In this document: positions 8,682 to 17,142 of the stretch, piece by piece
Layout: the number at the start of each line of letters is the position of its first letter
Position numbering within the stretch: position 1 is the first letter of the stretch
Assembly (NCBI GenBank): GCA_902627935.1
Contig: CACOLA010000001.1
Span: forward strand, 186,001-250,000
Length of the DNA stretch: 64,000 nucleotides
Reading direction: 5' to 3'
Source: an uncultured Pelagibacteraceae bacterium
GTDB lineage: Bacteria; Pseudomonadota; Alphaproteobacteria; Pelagibacterales; Pelagibacteraceae
Notes under the pieces: generated by a model
The model's input: the letters and a program-made list of their open reading frames with translations, nothing else
Database searches by the model: none
Told to the model about the DNA's origin: nothing
Program-made: the position numbers and the translations under genes

Positions 8682-9668
8682 TTATAAAATCTTATCTAAT
8701 CTATCAGCAAAATAGCTAACAATAGCGTTTGCACCAGCTCTTTTAAAAGCTATTAAACTTTCTAAAATAACTGTTTTGTCAACAATCTTTTTATTTATCG
8801 CGTTTGATAATAAACTATATTCTCCAGAAACTTGATATGCAAAAACTGGAATTCTAAATTCATTTTTTATAGATTTTATTATATCTAGGTAGGGCATTGC
8901 TGGTTTTACCATAACCATATCCGCTCCTTCCTTAATATCTAAAGAAATTTCTCTTAATGCTTCAGAGCTATTTCTAAAATCCATTTGATAGGTTTTTTTA
9001 TCACTTCTCAAATTATTTTTAGATCCAACTGCATCTCTGAATGGTCCATAAAAACTTGAAGCATATTTTGCAGCATATGAGAGAATATTAATGTTATTAA
9101 ACCCTTCTTTATCTAAAGCTCTGCGTATTTTTTTTATTCTGCCATCCATCATATCTGATGGAGCAATAACATCACATCCAACTCTAGCTTGAAGTAATGA
9201 TTGTTTAATTAAAATTTCTATTGTTTCATCATTTAAAATATTATTTGACTTTATTAACCCATCATGACCATGAGAAGTATAGGGGTCTAATGCTACGTCA
9301 CACATAATTCCTATCTGATTATTATATCTTTTTTTAATTTCAATTATAGCTCTACAAACAAGATTATTTTCATTGAGAGCCTCTGACCCTATCATATTTT
9401 TTTTTGAGTTTTTCGTTTTTGGAAATAATGCAATCATCGGTATTTTATTTCTAATAGCTTTATCCACAATTTGTGTTACTCGATCTATTGAATATCTGTA
9501 AACCTCAGGCATAGAAGGGATTTTTTCTCTTTTATTTTTTCCATCTACTAAGAAAATTGGCAAAATAAAATCATTGGGGCTTAGGGTATTTTCTTCAATA
9601 AGGCGCCTTGTCCAATCAAATTTTCTATTTCTTCTCAGCCTAAGATTTGGGTAAGATCCTGTTATCAT
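8682..9668 (-). CDS. hemB: Porphobilinogen synthase (delta-aminolevulinate dehydratase)
   Basis: Condenses two 5-aminolevulinate molecules to porphobilinogen for heme synthesis. Both Schiff-base lysines are present, Lys201 (SYAAKYASSFYGPFR) and Lys255 (MVMVKPAMPYLDI). The metal-switch region reads DVALD (124-128) followed by YTSHGHDG; this Asp-rich form belongs to magnesium-dependent enzymes, in contrast to the cysteine-rich zinc form. 328 residues, standard. It stands alone on the minus strand between recO and the 2OG-oxygenase-like gene. Confidence 0.96.
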   Translation of the reverse strand: MITGSYPNLRLRRNRKFDWTRRLIEENTLSPNDFILPIFLVDGKNKREKIPSMPEVYRYSIDRVTQIVDKAIRNKIPMIALFPKTKNSKKNMIGSEALNENNLVCRAIIEIKKRYNNQIGIMCDVALDPYTSHGHDGLIKSNNILNDETIEILIKQSLLQARVGCDVIAPSDMMDGRIKKIRRALDKEGFNNINILSYAAKYASSFYGPFRDAVGSKNNLRSDKKTYQMDFRNSSEALREISLDIKEGADMVMVKPAMPYLDIIKSIKNEFRIPVFAYQVSGEYSLLSNAINKKIVDKTVILESLIAFKRAGANAIVSYFADRLDKIL

Positions 9669-9761
9669 GTTTTAATTTTCTTTTAATATGCGACAAATGT
9701 AATATACAAATAAAAATTAAAAAGGGTAATAAATATTAAAAAAACAGTGTAGGCTTAAACT

Positions 9762-10352
9762 ATGTCTCTAAATTTTGATGATTTTCAGAAACAAGATGTA
9801 AAATTTGACATTAAGAAGCTACAGAAAGCTTATAAAGATATATTATCTATAAAAGGATTTGTTGGTATTGATGGTGTATCAAATTTTGGTGCGATATCAT
9901 TAACTCAAATACCAGGAGATCCCGAGTCAATTAAAGGGCATAAAGCTCGAGGAGTTTTTTGGACTAAACCAGATGCTTCAGGCAAGGAAGCTATAAGAGA
10001 TGAATTTATTAATGAGTCTGCTTATTCTGAATTTATAGATGATTACAAAAACACATATTTTAAGGAAGTGTTTGATGTTTTATCCTCGAGATATAAATTA
10101 GGTCGTGTTAGGGTCTTATTAAAAAAACCAAGATCAACTTTAAGCTGGCATCGAGATCCAGAACCAAGACTTCATATTCCAATAATTACTAACCCTGGTT
10201 CAATTATGGTTATTGATAATGTTGCAAAACATTTGCCAGCAGATGGATCTGTTTGGATAACTAATAATACAAAATATCACAATGCATTCAATGGTGGAGA
10301 AGAGAATAGAGTCCATTTAGTTGCATGTGTGCTTGATCACAAATTTAATTAA
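9762..10352 (+). CDS. 2OG-Fe(II) oxygenase-like protein (aspartyl/asparaginyl hydroxylase-type fold)
   Basis: 196-residue cytoplasmic protein with no signal peptide or membrane segment. The pattern HRD (His130, Asp132) followed by His173 and Arg183 in a KYHNAFNGGEENRVHLV context is the HxD..H..R iron/2-oxoglutarate set of double-stranded beta-helix hydroxylases. LHIPIITNPGS (137-147) resembles the strand after HxD in the aspartyl/asparaginyl beta-hydroxylase family. The substrate cannot be told from sequence. It directly precedes rpiB, which starts two bases after its stop. Fold-level call is fairly secure; enzymatic role is inference. Confidence 0.7.
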   Translation: MSLNFDDFQKQDVKFDIKKLQKAYKDILSIKGFVGIDGVSNFGAISLTQIPGDPESIKGHKARGVFWTKPDASGKEAIRDEFINESAYSEFIDDYKNTYFKEVFDVLSSRYKLGRVRVLLKKPRSTLSWHRDPEPRLHIPIITNPGSIMVIDNVAKHLPADGSVWITNNTKYHNAFNGGEENRVHLVACVLDHKFN

Positions 10353-10353
10353 T

Positions 10354-10779
10354 TTGAAAAAAATATTTATTTCCTCTGATCACGCTGGATTTCAATTAAA
10401 AGAGCAAATTAAAAAAAAATTTTCAAAAAAGTTCATTTTTAAGGATTTGGGGACAAATAATTCTGCTGTTTCTGTTAATTATCCGGACTACGCCCATAAA
10501 TTGTGTAAAAAAGTAGCAGATAACACAAAAAATGTAGGAATTTTGGTTTGTGGCTCAGGCATTGGTATGTCAATGGCAGCAAATCGACATAAAAAGATCA
10601 GAGCTGCGGTCTGTTATTCCGTAAAAAACACGAAATTATCTAGATTGCATAATAATGCTAATATAATTACACTAGGTTCTAGATTGACAAATAGAGATAC
10701 CGCATTTAAATGTATTGATGCTTTTATCAATACAAAATTTGAGGGTGGAAGGCACATTAAAAGGATAAAGAAATTATAA
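10354..10779 (+). CDS. rpiB: Ribose-5-phosphate isomerase B
   Basis: Interconverts ribose 5-phosphate and ribulose 5-phosphate in the pentose phosphate pathway. I place the start at TTG 10354, two bases after the upstream stop, because it gives the canonical N-terminus [12 protein letters not shown]. The longer ATG-initiated frame from 10321 would read through the end of the neighbouring gene and add 11 unrelated residues. His10, Cys66 ([11 protein letters not shown]) and His99 of the RpiB active site are present. 142 residues, close to the E. coli protein. Often linked with glyA in alphaproteobacteria, as here. Confidence 0.9.
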   Translation: MKKIFISSDHAGFQLKEQIKKKFSKKFIFKDLGTNNSAVSVNYPDYAHKLCKKVADNTKNVGILVCGSGIGMSMAANRHKKIRAAVCYSVKNTKLSRLHNNANIITLGSRLTNRDTAFKCIDAFINTKFEGGRHIKRIKKL

Positions 10780-10784
10780 AATTT

Positions 10785-12092
10785 ATGTCTAGTGAAAAAA
10801 ATTATTTAAACGAAAATTATAAAAGTTTTTTTGAGGATAGTTTATCAAAAAAAGATCCTGAATTGTACAAAGCAATCAAAGATGAATTATTAAGACAACA
10901 ACAGCATATAGAACTTATAGCATCAGAAAATATCGTATCTCAAGCCGTCTTAGAAGCTCAAGGATCAGTGTTAACCAATAAATATGCTGAAGGATATCCT
11001 GGGAAAAGATATTATAACGGTTGCGAACACGTTGATGTAGCTGAAAATTTAGCCATTGAAAGGTTAAAAAAATTATTTAATTGTAAATTTGCTAATGCTC
11101 AACCACACTCGGGAGCTCAAGCTAATGGAGCAGTTTTTCTTGCTCTTTTAAATCCAGGTGACACATTTATGGGAATGAGTTTAAATTCTGGTGGTCATAT
11201 CACACATGGATTAAAAATTTCAATGTCAGGAAAATGGTTTAACGCAATTAGTTATGATGTTGATAAAAACTCTGAGTTAATTGATTACGATAATGTTGAA
11301 AAACTTGCAATAGAACATAAGCCAAAATTAATAATTGCAGGTGGAAGCGCTTATTCAAGAGTGATTGATTTTAAAAGATTTAGAGAAATAGCTGATAAAG
11401 TAGGAGCTTACTTAATGGTAGATATGGCACACTTCTCTGGTTTAGTTGCTGGGAAAGGTTACCCTAATCCATGCGATTACGCTCATGTAGTTACATCTAC
11501 AACTCATAAAGTTTTTAGGAGTGCTAGAGGGGGCATAATTTTAACAAATCATGAGGATTTGGCAAAAAAATTTAATACAGCGGTTTTTCCTGGTTATCAA
11601 GGAGGTCCACTTATGCATGTTATAGCTGCTAAGGCAGCAGGTTTTCTAGAGGCATTACAACCTGATTTTCAAAATTATATAAAATCAGTATTAGCTAACG
11701 CAAAAATTTTAGCTGAAACATTAAAAAATAATGGTTTTAAAATCTATTCAAATGGAACAGATACACATTTAATGTTGGTAGACTTAAGGCCATATAATGT
11801 GAAAGGCAATTTAGCTGCTGAGAGTTTATCAAGAGCAAATATTACTTGTAATAAAAATGGTATTCCTTTTGATACAGAAAAACCGATGATTACTTCAGGC
11901 ATAAGACTTGGGACACAAGCAGCAACAACACGTGGATTTGGATTAAAAGAATTTGAGACTGTAGGTGAGCTTATTACTAAAACTATTAAAGGTTTATCAG
12001 AAAACCCAGATGATAATAGCAAAGTAGAAGATGAAGTAAGAGAAGAAGTGATTGCCTTAACCTCATCTTTTCCGATATATAAGAATCTTTAA
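10785..12092 (+). CDS. glyA: Serine hydroxymethyltransferase
   Basis: PLP enzyme that converts serine plus tetrahydrofolate to glycine plus 5,10-methylene-THF, the main one-carbon source. The PLP lysine is Lys242 in [12 protein letters not shown]; the usual text is HKTLRGPRGG, so the loop after the lysine is variant, but the lysine and Arg-Gly-Gly remain. The N-terminal [20 protein letters not shown] is canonical. 435 residues. It is the first gene of a glyA-nrdR-ribD-ribE-ribBA-ribH-nusB-thiL run with 0-20 bp overlaps or minimal gaps. Confidence 0.97.
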   Translation: MSSEKNYLNENYKSFFEDSLSKKDPELYKAIKDELLRQQQHIELIASENIVSQAVLEAQGSVLTNKYAEGYPGKRYYNGCEHVDVAENLAIERLKKLFNCKFANAQPHSGAQANGAVFLALLNPGDTFMGMSLNSGGHITHGLKISMSGKWFNAISYDVDKNSELIDYDNVEKLAIEHKPKLIIAGGSAYSRVIDFKRFREIADKVGAYLMVDMAHFSGLVAGKGYPNPCDYAHVVTSTTHKVFRSARGGIILTNHEDLAKKFNTAVFPGYQGGPLMHVIAAKAAGFLEALQPDFQNYIKSVLANAKILAETLKNNGFKIYSNGTDTHLMLVDLRPYNVKGNLAAESLSRANITCNKNGIPFDTEKPMITSGIRLGTQAATTRGFGLKEFETVGELITKTIKGLSENPDDNSKVEDEVREEVIALTSSFPIYKNL

Positions 12093-12095
12093 TTA

Positions 12096-12554
12096 ATGAT
12101 ATGTTCAATTTGCAAAAAGGGTGAAACCTCAGTTGTAGATTCTAGACCTACTGAAGATGGAACAGCTATAAGAAGAAGAAGATTGTGTGTTTGTGGAGCA
12201 CGTTTTACAACATTTGAAAGAGTTCAATTTAGAGAAATCATGGTTGTAAAAAAAAATGGAAGAAAGTCCTCGTTTGATAGAGATAAATTGTCAAAATCAA
12301 TTTATATTGCCTTAAAAAAAAGACCTATCGATACTGAAACAGTTGAAAAATTTATCAGTAAAATTTCAAGGACATTAGAAGAATTAGGACAAAGTGAAAT
12401 CTCAACAAATACTATTGGCACAATGGTTATGGAAGGACTTAAAGAATTAGATCCAGTTGCATATGTTCGTTTTGCATCTGTATACCGTAATTTTAGAGAA
12501 GAAAAAGATTTCGTTCAATTTGTGGACAAACTTGATGTCTACAAAAAAAGATAA
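12096..12554 (+). CDS. nrdR: Transcriptional repressor NrdR
   Basis: Zinc-ribbon plus ATP-cone repressor of ribonucleotide reductase genes. The zinc ribbon (1-43) has Cys3 and Cys6, then Cys31 and Cys33 in [14 protein letters not shown]. The second pair is CxC rather than the usual CxxC, i.e. one residue is missing. The ATP-cone follows (about 49-139: [20 protein letters not shown]). 152 residues. The glyA-nrdR-ribD order is conserved in alphaproteobacteria. The 3' end overlaps ribD by 20 bp. Confidence 0.95.
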   Translation: MICSICKKGETSVVDSRPTEDGTAIRRRRLCVCGARFTTFERVQFREIMVVKKNGRKSSFDRDKLSKSIYIALKKRPIDTETVEKFISKISRTLEELGQSEISTNTIGTMVMEGLKELDPVAYVRFASVYRNFREEKDFVQFVDKLDVYKKR

Positions 12555-13641
12555 TTTTTCTATAAAAGATAAGATTTATATGGAGATTGCTCTTGATCTT
12601 GCAAGATCTCGAGAGGGTCATACTGGTTCAAATCCTTCTGTAGGATGCGTCATAGTAAAAAATGATAATATCATTTCAATTGGACAAACATCAATCAATG
12701 GACGACCTCATGCAGAACTAAATGCAATTAATAATTCAATTGAAAATTTAAAAGATTCAAAAATGTACGTAACTCTAGAGCCATGTTGTCATTATGGAAA
12801 AACACCACCTTGTACAAAAGCAATCATAAATTCTAAAATAAATGAAGTAATTTATTCGGTAAAAGACATTGATAGGAGAGTAAGTGGTAAATCATTCAAA
12901 ATTTTAACATCAAAAAAAATTAAAGTAAGAAAAGGCTTGTTAGAGAAGGAGGTTTATAAATTTTACACCCCATATTTTTACAATAAAAAAAATAAATTAC
13001 CTTATGTCATTGGAAAACTAGCTGTTGCAAAAAATGACTTAATTTATAGTAAAACCAAAAAATCTATTACTAACACCCAGTCAAATAAATTTACTCATTT
13101 TTTGAGGTACAAAAATGATTCTATTTTGATAACATACAAGACTTTAAATAAAGATAATCCAAAATTAAATTGCAGATTAAAAAAGATGAAAAGTTTTTCT
13201 CCTAAAAGAATTATTTTAGATAGTAAATTAAAAACTAATACTAAAAGTTACATTTTTAAAACAGCGAATCAAAAAAATACAATTTTTTTTTATAATGAAG
13301 CTAAAAAGTCAAAGATTTTAGAATTTAAAAAGAAAAATATTAAGATTATTAAATCTAAGATAAAACATAACAAAAATTTTGATATAATAGTCATTTTAAA
13401 AAAACTTTTTAACTTAGGCAGTAGAAATATTATAGTTGAGGGTGGAAATGAACTAACAAAAAACTTTCTTAGAGAAAAACTTTATAATAAGTTTTATTTA
13501 TATAAAAGTCCGAAAAAATTATCAAAAAATTTAGAATTTAAAATTTTTGATGGTTACGATGTATTGATAAAAAATTATAAGAAAAAATTAAAAATTAATT
13601 ATAATTTTGGTAAAGATATTATAACACTATATAAAAGATAA
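12535..13641 (+). CDS. ribD: Bifunctional diaminohydroxyphosphoribosylaminopyrimidine deaminase / reductase
   Basis: Two consecutive steps of riboflavin synthesis. The N-terminal zinc deaminase has HAE (59-61) and the [11 protein letters not shown] motif (Cys84 and Cys93 as ligands); the C-terminal part (about 150-369) is the NADPH-dependent reductase and is strongly lysine-rich and divergent, with [14 protein letters not shown] recognisable. The start at 12535 gives 369 residues, the usual size, and lies inside the nrdR end; an upstream ATG at 12457 would add 26 residues fully inside nrdR and is unlikely. Confidence 0.92.
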   Translation: MSTKKDNFSIKDKIYMEIALDLARSREGHTGSNPSVGCVIVKNDNIISIGQTSINGRPHAELNAINNSIENLKDSKMYVTLEPCCHYGKTPPCTKAIINSKINEVIYSVKDIDRRVSGKSFKILTSKKIKVRKGLLEKEVYKFYTPYFYNKKNKLPYVIGKLAVAKNDLIYSKTKKSITNTQSNKFTHFLRYKNDSILITYKTLNKDNPKLNCRLKKMKSFSPKRIILDSKLKTNTKSYIFKTANQKNTIFFYNEAKKSKILEFKKKNIKIIKSKIKHNKNFDIIVILKKLFNLGSRNIIVEGGNELTKNFLREKLYNKFYLYKSPKKLSKNLEFKIFDGYDVLIKNYKKKLKINYNFGKDIITLYKR

Positions 13642-13642
13642 T

Positions 13643-14236
13643 ATGTTTAATGGAATTATATATAATCAAGGTGTCGTAGATAAAATTACAAAAAGACCCA
13701 AAGGTTTAAATTTGTTCATAAAGAGCAATTTAAGATTAAATAATAGAGACATTGGTCTTTCTGTTGCTTGTGATGGTGTTTGTCTTACTTTAATTTCTTA
13801 TAAAGCTAAAATAATGGAGTTTTATCTTTCCAAAGAAACTATTATTAGATCAAATTTTAAGTATTTGAGAATAAAAGATAAGATCAATTTAGAACTACCA
13901 CTAAAATATGGTACCAAAATTTCTGGACATATTTGTCAAGGTCACGTTGATACTATTGGTAAAGTTATCAATATAGTTAAAATAGATAAGTCATATCTTT
14001 TTGAATTCGAAGTTTCTAAAAAAGAAAGAAAAAATTTAATCGAGAAAGCATCAATATGTGTTAACGGAATATCACTTACTATCTCTAAAGTTACTAAAAA
14101 GGGATTTCAAATTTGGGTAATACCACACACTTACAAAGAAACAAATTTATCAAGTTTACAAAAAAAGAGCTTGGTAAATATTGAGATAGATATCCTCTCT
14201 AAATACGTTAGAAATTATTTTTATGCCAAAAAATAA
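13643..14236 (+). CDS. ribE: Riboflavin synthase, alpha subunit
   Basis: Dismutates two 6,7-dimethyl-8-ribityllumazine molecules to riboflavin plus a pyrimidine that is recycled. Two tandem lumazine-binding barrels: the first begins MFNGII..GVVD, the second around residue 90 with GHICQGHVDTIGKV. ASICVNGISLTI (about 136-147) is the typical internal repeat motif. 197 residues. The end overlaps ribBA by 14 bp. Confidence 0.95.
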   Translation: MFNGIIYNQGVVDKITKRPKGLNLFIKSNLRLNNRDIGLSVACDGVCLTLISYKAKIMEFYLSKETIIRSNFKYLRIKDKINLELPLKYGTKISGHICQGHVDTIGKVINIVKIDKSYLFEFEVSKKERKNLIEKASICVNGISLTISKVTKKGFQIWVIPHTYKETNLSSLQKKSLVNIEIDILSKYVRNYFYAKK

Positions 14237-15323
14237 TTTTGCATCAATAGAAACAATTATTAATGTAGCTAAAAAGGGAGGCATGTTTATTTTAGTCGAT
14301 GATGAGAAGAGAGAAAATGAAGGCGATCTAGTTATTTCTACATCAAATACGAATGCTAAAAATATTAATTTTATGGCTAAATATGGCCGTGGTCTAATTT
14401 GTTTAGCTCTTGATAGCGTTCAAGCCAAAAGATTGAATTTATCTTTAATGTCAGCTAATAACCAATCAAGAAATAAAACAGCTTTTGCAGTTTCTATTGA
14501 GGCAAAAAAAGGAATTACAACTGGGATTTCAGCCAAAGATAGAGCAAAGACAATAAAAATTGCATCAAAAAAAAATGTGAAAAAAAATGAGATTGTTTCA
14601 CCAGGACATGTATTTCCTATAATTGCTAAAGATGGTGGTGTTCTTGTCAGAGCGGGACATACAGAGGCTTCAGTAGATATATCAAAATTAGCAAAAAAAA
14701 ATAATTCAGCAGTAATTTGTGAAATAATGAACGAGGATGGTAAAATGGCAAGAGGAAAAGAATTATTTTATTTTGCAAATAAACATAATCTTAAAATTGG
14801 AAAAATTGAGGATCTTATAGCTTACAGACTTAAAAAGGAGAAATTAATAAAATTAAAAAAACAAAGTAACATTACTGTAAAAAAACAAAAATATAAAATT
14901 AGAATCTATGAAAATTTACTTGATGGATCTGAACACTTTGCTTTAGTTAAAGGCACACTCAGAAAAGGTATTACTCCTAGAGTGAGAGTGATTTCCTCTA
15001 ATGTTGTTCAAAATTATTTAATAAATCAACAGTTACCTAATTCATTTAATAAAACCCTTAGGTATTTCAAGAAATTTAATAACTGCGTTCTTGTTTTTAT
15101 TAAAGACACAAATCTCAAGTCAGTGTCACAAACCTTAAAAGACTATCAGAATAAAGACTTTTATAAAAAAGGTAAAGATAAACTTATAAGAAATTATGGA
15201 ATTGGTGCCCAAATTATAAAAGATTTAAACATAAGAAATATGATTTTAATTTCGAAATCACCTAAAAAAGTTATAGGATTAGATGGTTATGGTATAAAGA
15301 TTGTTAAACAAGAAATTATTTAA
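14223..15323 (+). CDS. ribBA: 3,4-dihydroxy-2-butanone-4-phosphate synthase with degenerate GTP cyclohydrolase II-like domain
   Basis: The N-terminal domain (1-205) is an intact DHBP synthase: DDEKRENEGDL (26-36), RAGHTEASVDI (143-153) and CEIMNEDG (166-173) carry its catalytic residues, so it makes the four-carbon unit of riboflavin from ribulose 5-phosphate. The C-terminal domain (about 222-366) is recognisably RibA-like at its end (YGIGAQIIKDLNIRNMILIS...IGLDGYGIKIV). It lacks the three zinc cysteines of the GDVFGSxxCDCG region and the REGRGIGL motif, so I infer it cannot act as GTP cyclohydrolase II. It sits between ribE and ribH, sharing one base with ribH. Confidence 0.93.
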   Translation: MPKNNFASIETIINVAKKGGMFILVDDEKRENEGDLVISTSNTNAKNINFMAKYGRGLICLALDSVQAKRLNLSLMSANNQSRNKTAFAVSIEAKKGITTGISAKDRAKTIKIASKKNVKKNEIVSPGHVFPIIAKDGGVLVRAGHTEASVDISKLAKKNNSAVICEIMNEDGKMARGKELFYFANKHNLKIGKIEDLIAYRLKKEKLIKLKKQSNITVKKQKYKIRIYENLLDGSEHFALVKGTLRKGITPRVRVISSNVVQNYLINQQLPNSFNKTLRYFKKFNNCVLVFIKDTNLKSVSQTLKDYQNKDFYKKGKDKLIRNYGIGAQIIKDLNIRNMILISKSPKKVIGLDGYGIKIVKQEII

Positions 15324-15712
15324 TGAAAAAAAAAATTTTAATAGTAGTTGCTGATTATTATAAAGAAATATCAGAGGGTCTTTTATATAGTGCTTTAAAT
15401 TCTATACCTAAATTCAATACTACAAAAATAATAAAGGTTCCTGGAGTGTTTGAAATTCCTATTACAATATCAAAAAATATTAGGAGATATGATGCATTTT
15501 TAGCACTTGGATGCGTTATAAAAGGAGAAACACCACATTTTGATTTTATATCTCAAGCATCTACAAACGCTATAATGAATTTATCAATTAATAGCAGAAA
15601 GCCAATAGGTAATGGCATAATAACATGTCTTAATATGCGTCAGGCACGTGCAAGAAAAAAAAAGGGGAAAGAAGCAGTAAAGGCTGTTGTTAACATATTA
15701 TCTCAAAAATGA
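15323..15712 (+). CDS. ribH: 6,7-dimethyl-8-ribityllumazine synthase
   Basis: Condenses the RibB product with the RibD-derived pyrimidine to form lumazine. The VPGVFEIPITI segment (40-50), LGCVIKGETPHFDFIS (62-77, with the catalytic His) and the C-terminal RARKKKGKEAVKAV are the family features. At 129 residues it is at the short end, trimmed at the N-terminus like other enzymes in this window. Overlaps ribBA by one base and nusB by four. Confidence 0.94.
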   Translation: MKKKILIVVADYYKEISEGLLYSALNSIPKFNTTKIIKVPGVFEIPITISKNIRRYDAFLALGCVIKGETPHFDFISQASTNAIMNLSINSRKPIGNGIITCLNMRQARARKKKGKEAVKAVVNILSQK

Positions 15713-16113
15713 AAACCCATTTTAGTCCAAAAAATAATCCTAGGATAATTATTATTCAAAAATTATACGGTAAATTTTTTAATGAAGATAATGATATCGA
15801 ATTTCCAAAACATAGGTTTAAAAAGTTCATAAAAGATATTGTTTTAGGGACTATTGAGAGAAATGATTTAATACTTGAAGAGTTAAATAACAAATTGGGA
15901 GATAAATTTGTTTTTGAAAATCTCGATAAAGTTTTTCAAACAATTTTAAAAGCAGCAACCTATGAACTTTTGTATAAACCTAATACTTCTATTAATATTA
16001 TTATTAAAGAATATTTAAATTCATCTAATTTTTTCTTAGAGGATTCTCAAACGAAATATCTAAATGCTTTATTAGATAATATTGGAAAACAACTAAGATC
16101 TTCTAATGCATGA
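15709..16113 (+). CDS. nusB: Transcription antitermination factor NusB
   Basis: Binds boxA RNA with ribosomal protein S10 in rRNA antitermination. 134 residues, all-helical. The family's terminal pattern is present: AATYELLYKPNTSINIIIKEYLNSSNFF followed by LNALLDNIGKQL. It follows ribH with an ATGA overlap, as in many proteobacteria, and overlaps thiL by eight bases. Confidence 0.88.
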   Translation: MKTHFSPKNNPRIIIIQKLYGKFFNEDNDIEFPKHRFKKFIKDIVLGTIERNDLILEELNNKLGDKFVFENLDKVFQTILKAATYELLYKPNTSINIIIKEYLNSSNFFLEDSQTKYLNALLDNIGKQLRSSNA

Positions 16114-17065
16114 ATTTTATCTTATAAAGAAATATTTTTCTAAATTATCAAAACAAAATAAATCAGCTTTAAATTTGAATGATGATGTTTTTTTCTATAA
16201 AAAAAAAGGATTTGCAATTTCTCTTGATACCTATCATCAAGGTACTCATTTTTTAGATTTTAAAAAACCAGATTTAGTAATAAAAAAAATAATAAGATCA
16301 TCAATTTCAGATTTAATTTGCAAAGGTGTTTTACCAAAATTTTATTTTATTTCGGGTTCGGGTAATAAAAAAACATTTTCACATAAAAATTTATTAAAAA
16401 TATCTAAGTCGCTTAATAAAGAACAGAATAAATATAAAATTTTTTTATGTGGGGGTGATACAACTTTTGCTAATCACTTAAGTTTTACAATTACGTGCTT
16501 GGGTTTTTCAAAAAATATTATCTATAGAAACAAAGCTAAATCTAACGATGATATTTATTTGTCAGGTAATTTAGGAGATAGCTTTATTGGACTTAAAGTT
16601 TTATTAAAAAAAATCAAAATGCATCAAAAGTTTAAAAACTATTTTATTAATAAATATTTTGAACCTGATATTCAAATTAAATTAACTAAATCTTTGTTTA
16701 AATTTGCTAATACATCAATTGATATATCTGATGGTTTAGTTGCTGATTTAGAAAAGATGATAAATAAACAAAACTTATCATATTTAATATATGAAAATCA
16801 TATCCCTATTTCTCAAAATTTAAAAAAAATTCTTAAAATGAAAAAATTAAATAAATCTAAAATAATATCAAGAGGAGATGATTATCAGGTATTATTTACT
16901 GCAAGTCCTTCCAAGGCTAGAATCATTAAGAATATCTCTAAAAATCTTGGTATTAAAATTACTAAGATTGGTAAAATCAGGCCGGGCGGTGAAAAATCTA
17001 TGATTATTAATGAAAAAGGTACACAAATTGTGATTAAAAATAAAGGATATACTCATCAATTTTAA
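16106..17065 (+). CDS. thiL: Thiamine-monophosphate kinase
   Basis: Phosphorylates thiamine monophosphate to the cofactor thiamine diphosphate. AIR-synthase-like fold; visible markers are LNDDVFF (24-30), DTYHQGTHF near 41-49, CGGDTTFANHLSFTITCLG (about 114-132), SGNLGDSFIGL (about 151-161) and DISDGLVADLEK (about 207-218). 319 residues. Its position after nusB is conserved in proteobacteria. SAR11 is known to need an external thiamine precursor, so a terminal kinase without the complete pathway would make sense; the rest of the pathway is not in this window. Confidence 0.93.
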   Translation: MHEFYLIKKYFSKLSKQNKSALNLNDDVFFYKKKGFAISLDTYHQGTHFLDFKKPDLVIKKIIRSSISDLICKGVLPKFYFISGSGNKKTFSHKNLLKISKSLNKEQNKYKIFLCGGDTTFANHLSFTITCLGFSKNIIYRNKAKSNDDIYLSGNLGDSFIGLKVLLKKIKMHQKFKNYFINKYFEPDIQIKLTKSLFKFANTSIDISDGLVADLEKMINKQNLSYLIYENHIPISQNLKKILKMKKLNKSKIISRGDDYQVLFTASPSKARIIKNISKNLGIKITKIGKIRPGGEKSMIINEKGTQIVIKNKGYTHQF

Positions 17066-17142
17066 AAGTTAATTATTGTCTTTTCTAGCTTTTTTTGTAT
17101 TGTCCGGGCTTAAATTTTTAAACCAACAAACTTAAGGTAATT

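Noticed and set aside
10321-10353. Upstream ATG extension of rpiB
   Set aside because: The extra 11 residues overlap the oxygenase gene and do not resemble RpiB; TTG at 10354 gives the conserved N-terminus.
12457-12534. Upstream ATG extension of ribD
   Set aside because: The 26 added residues lie entirely in nrdR and have no counterpart in RibD proteins.
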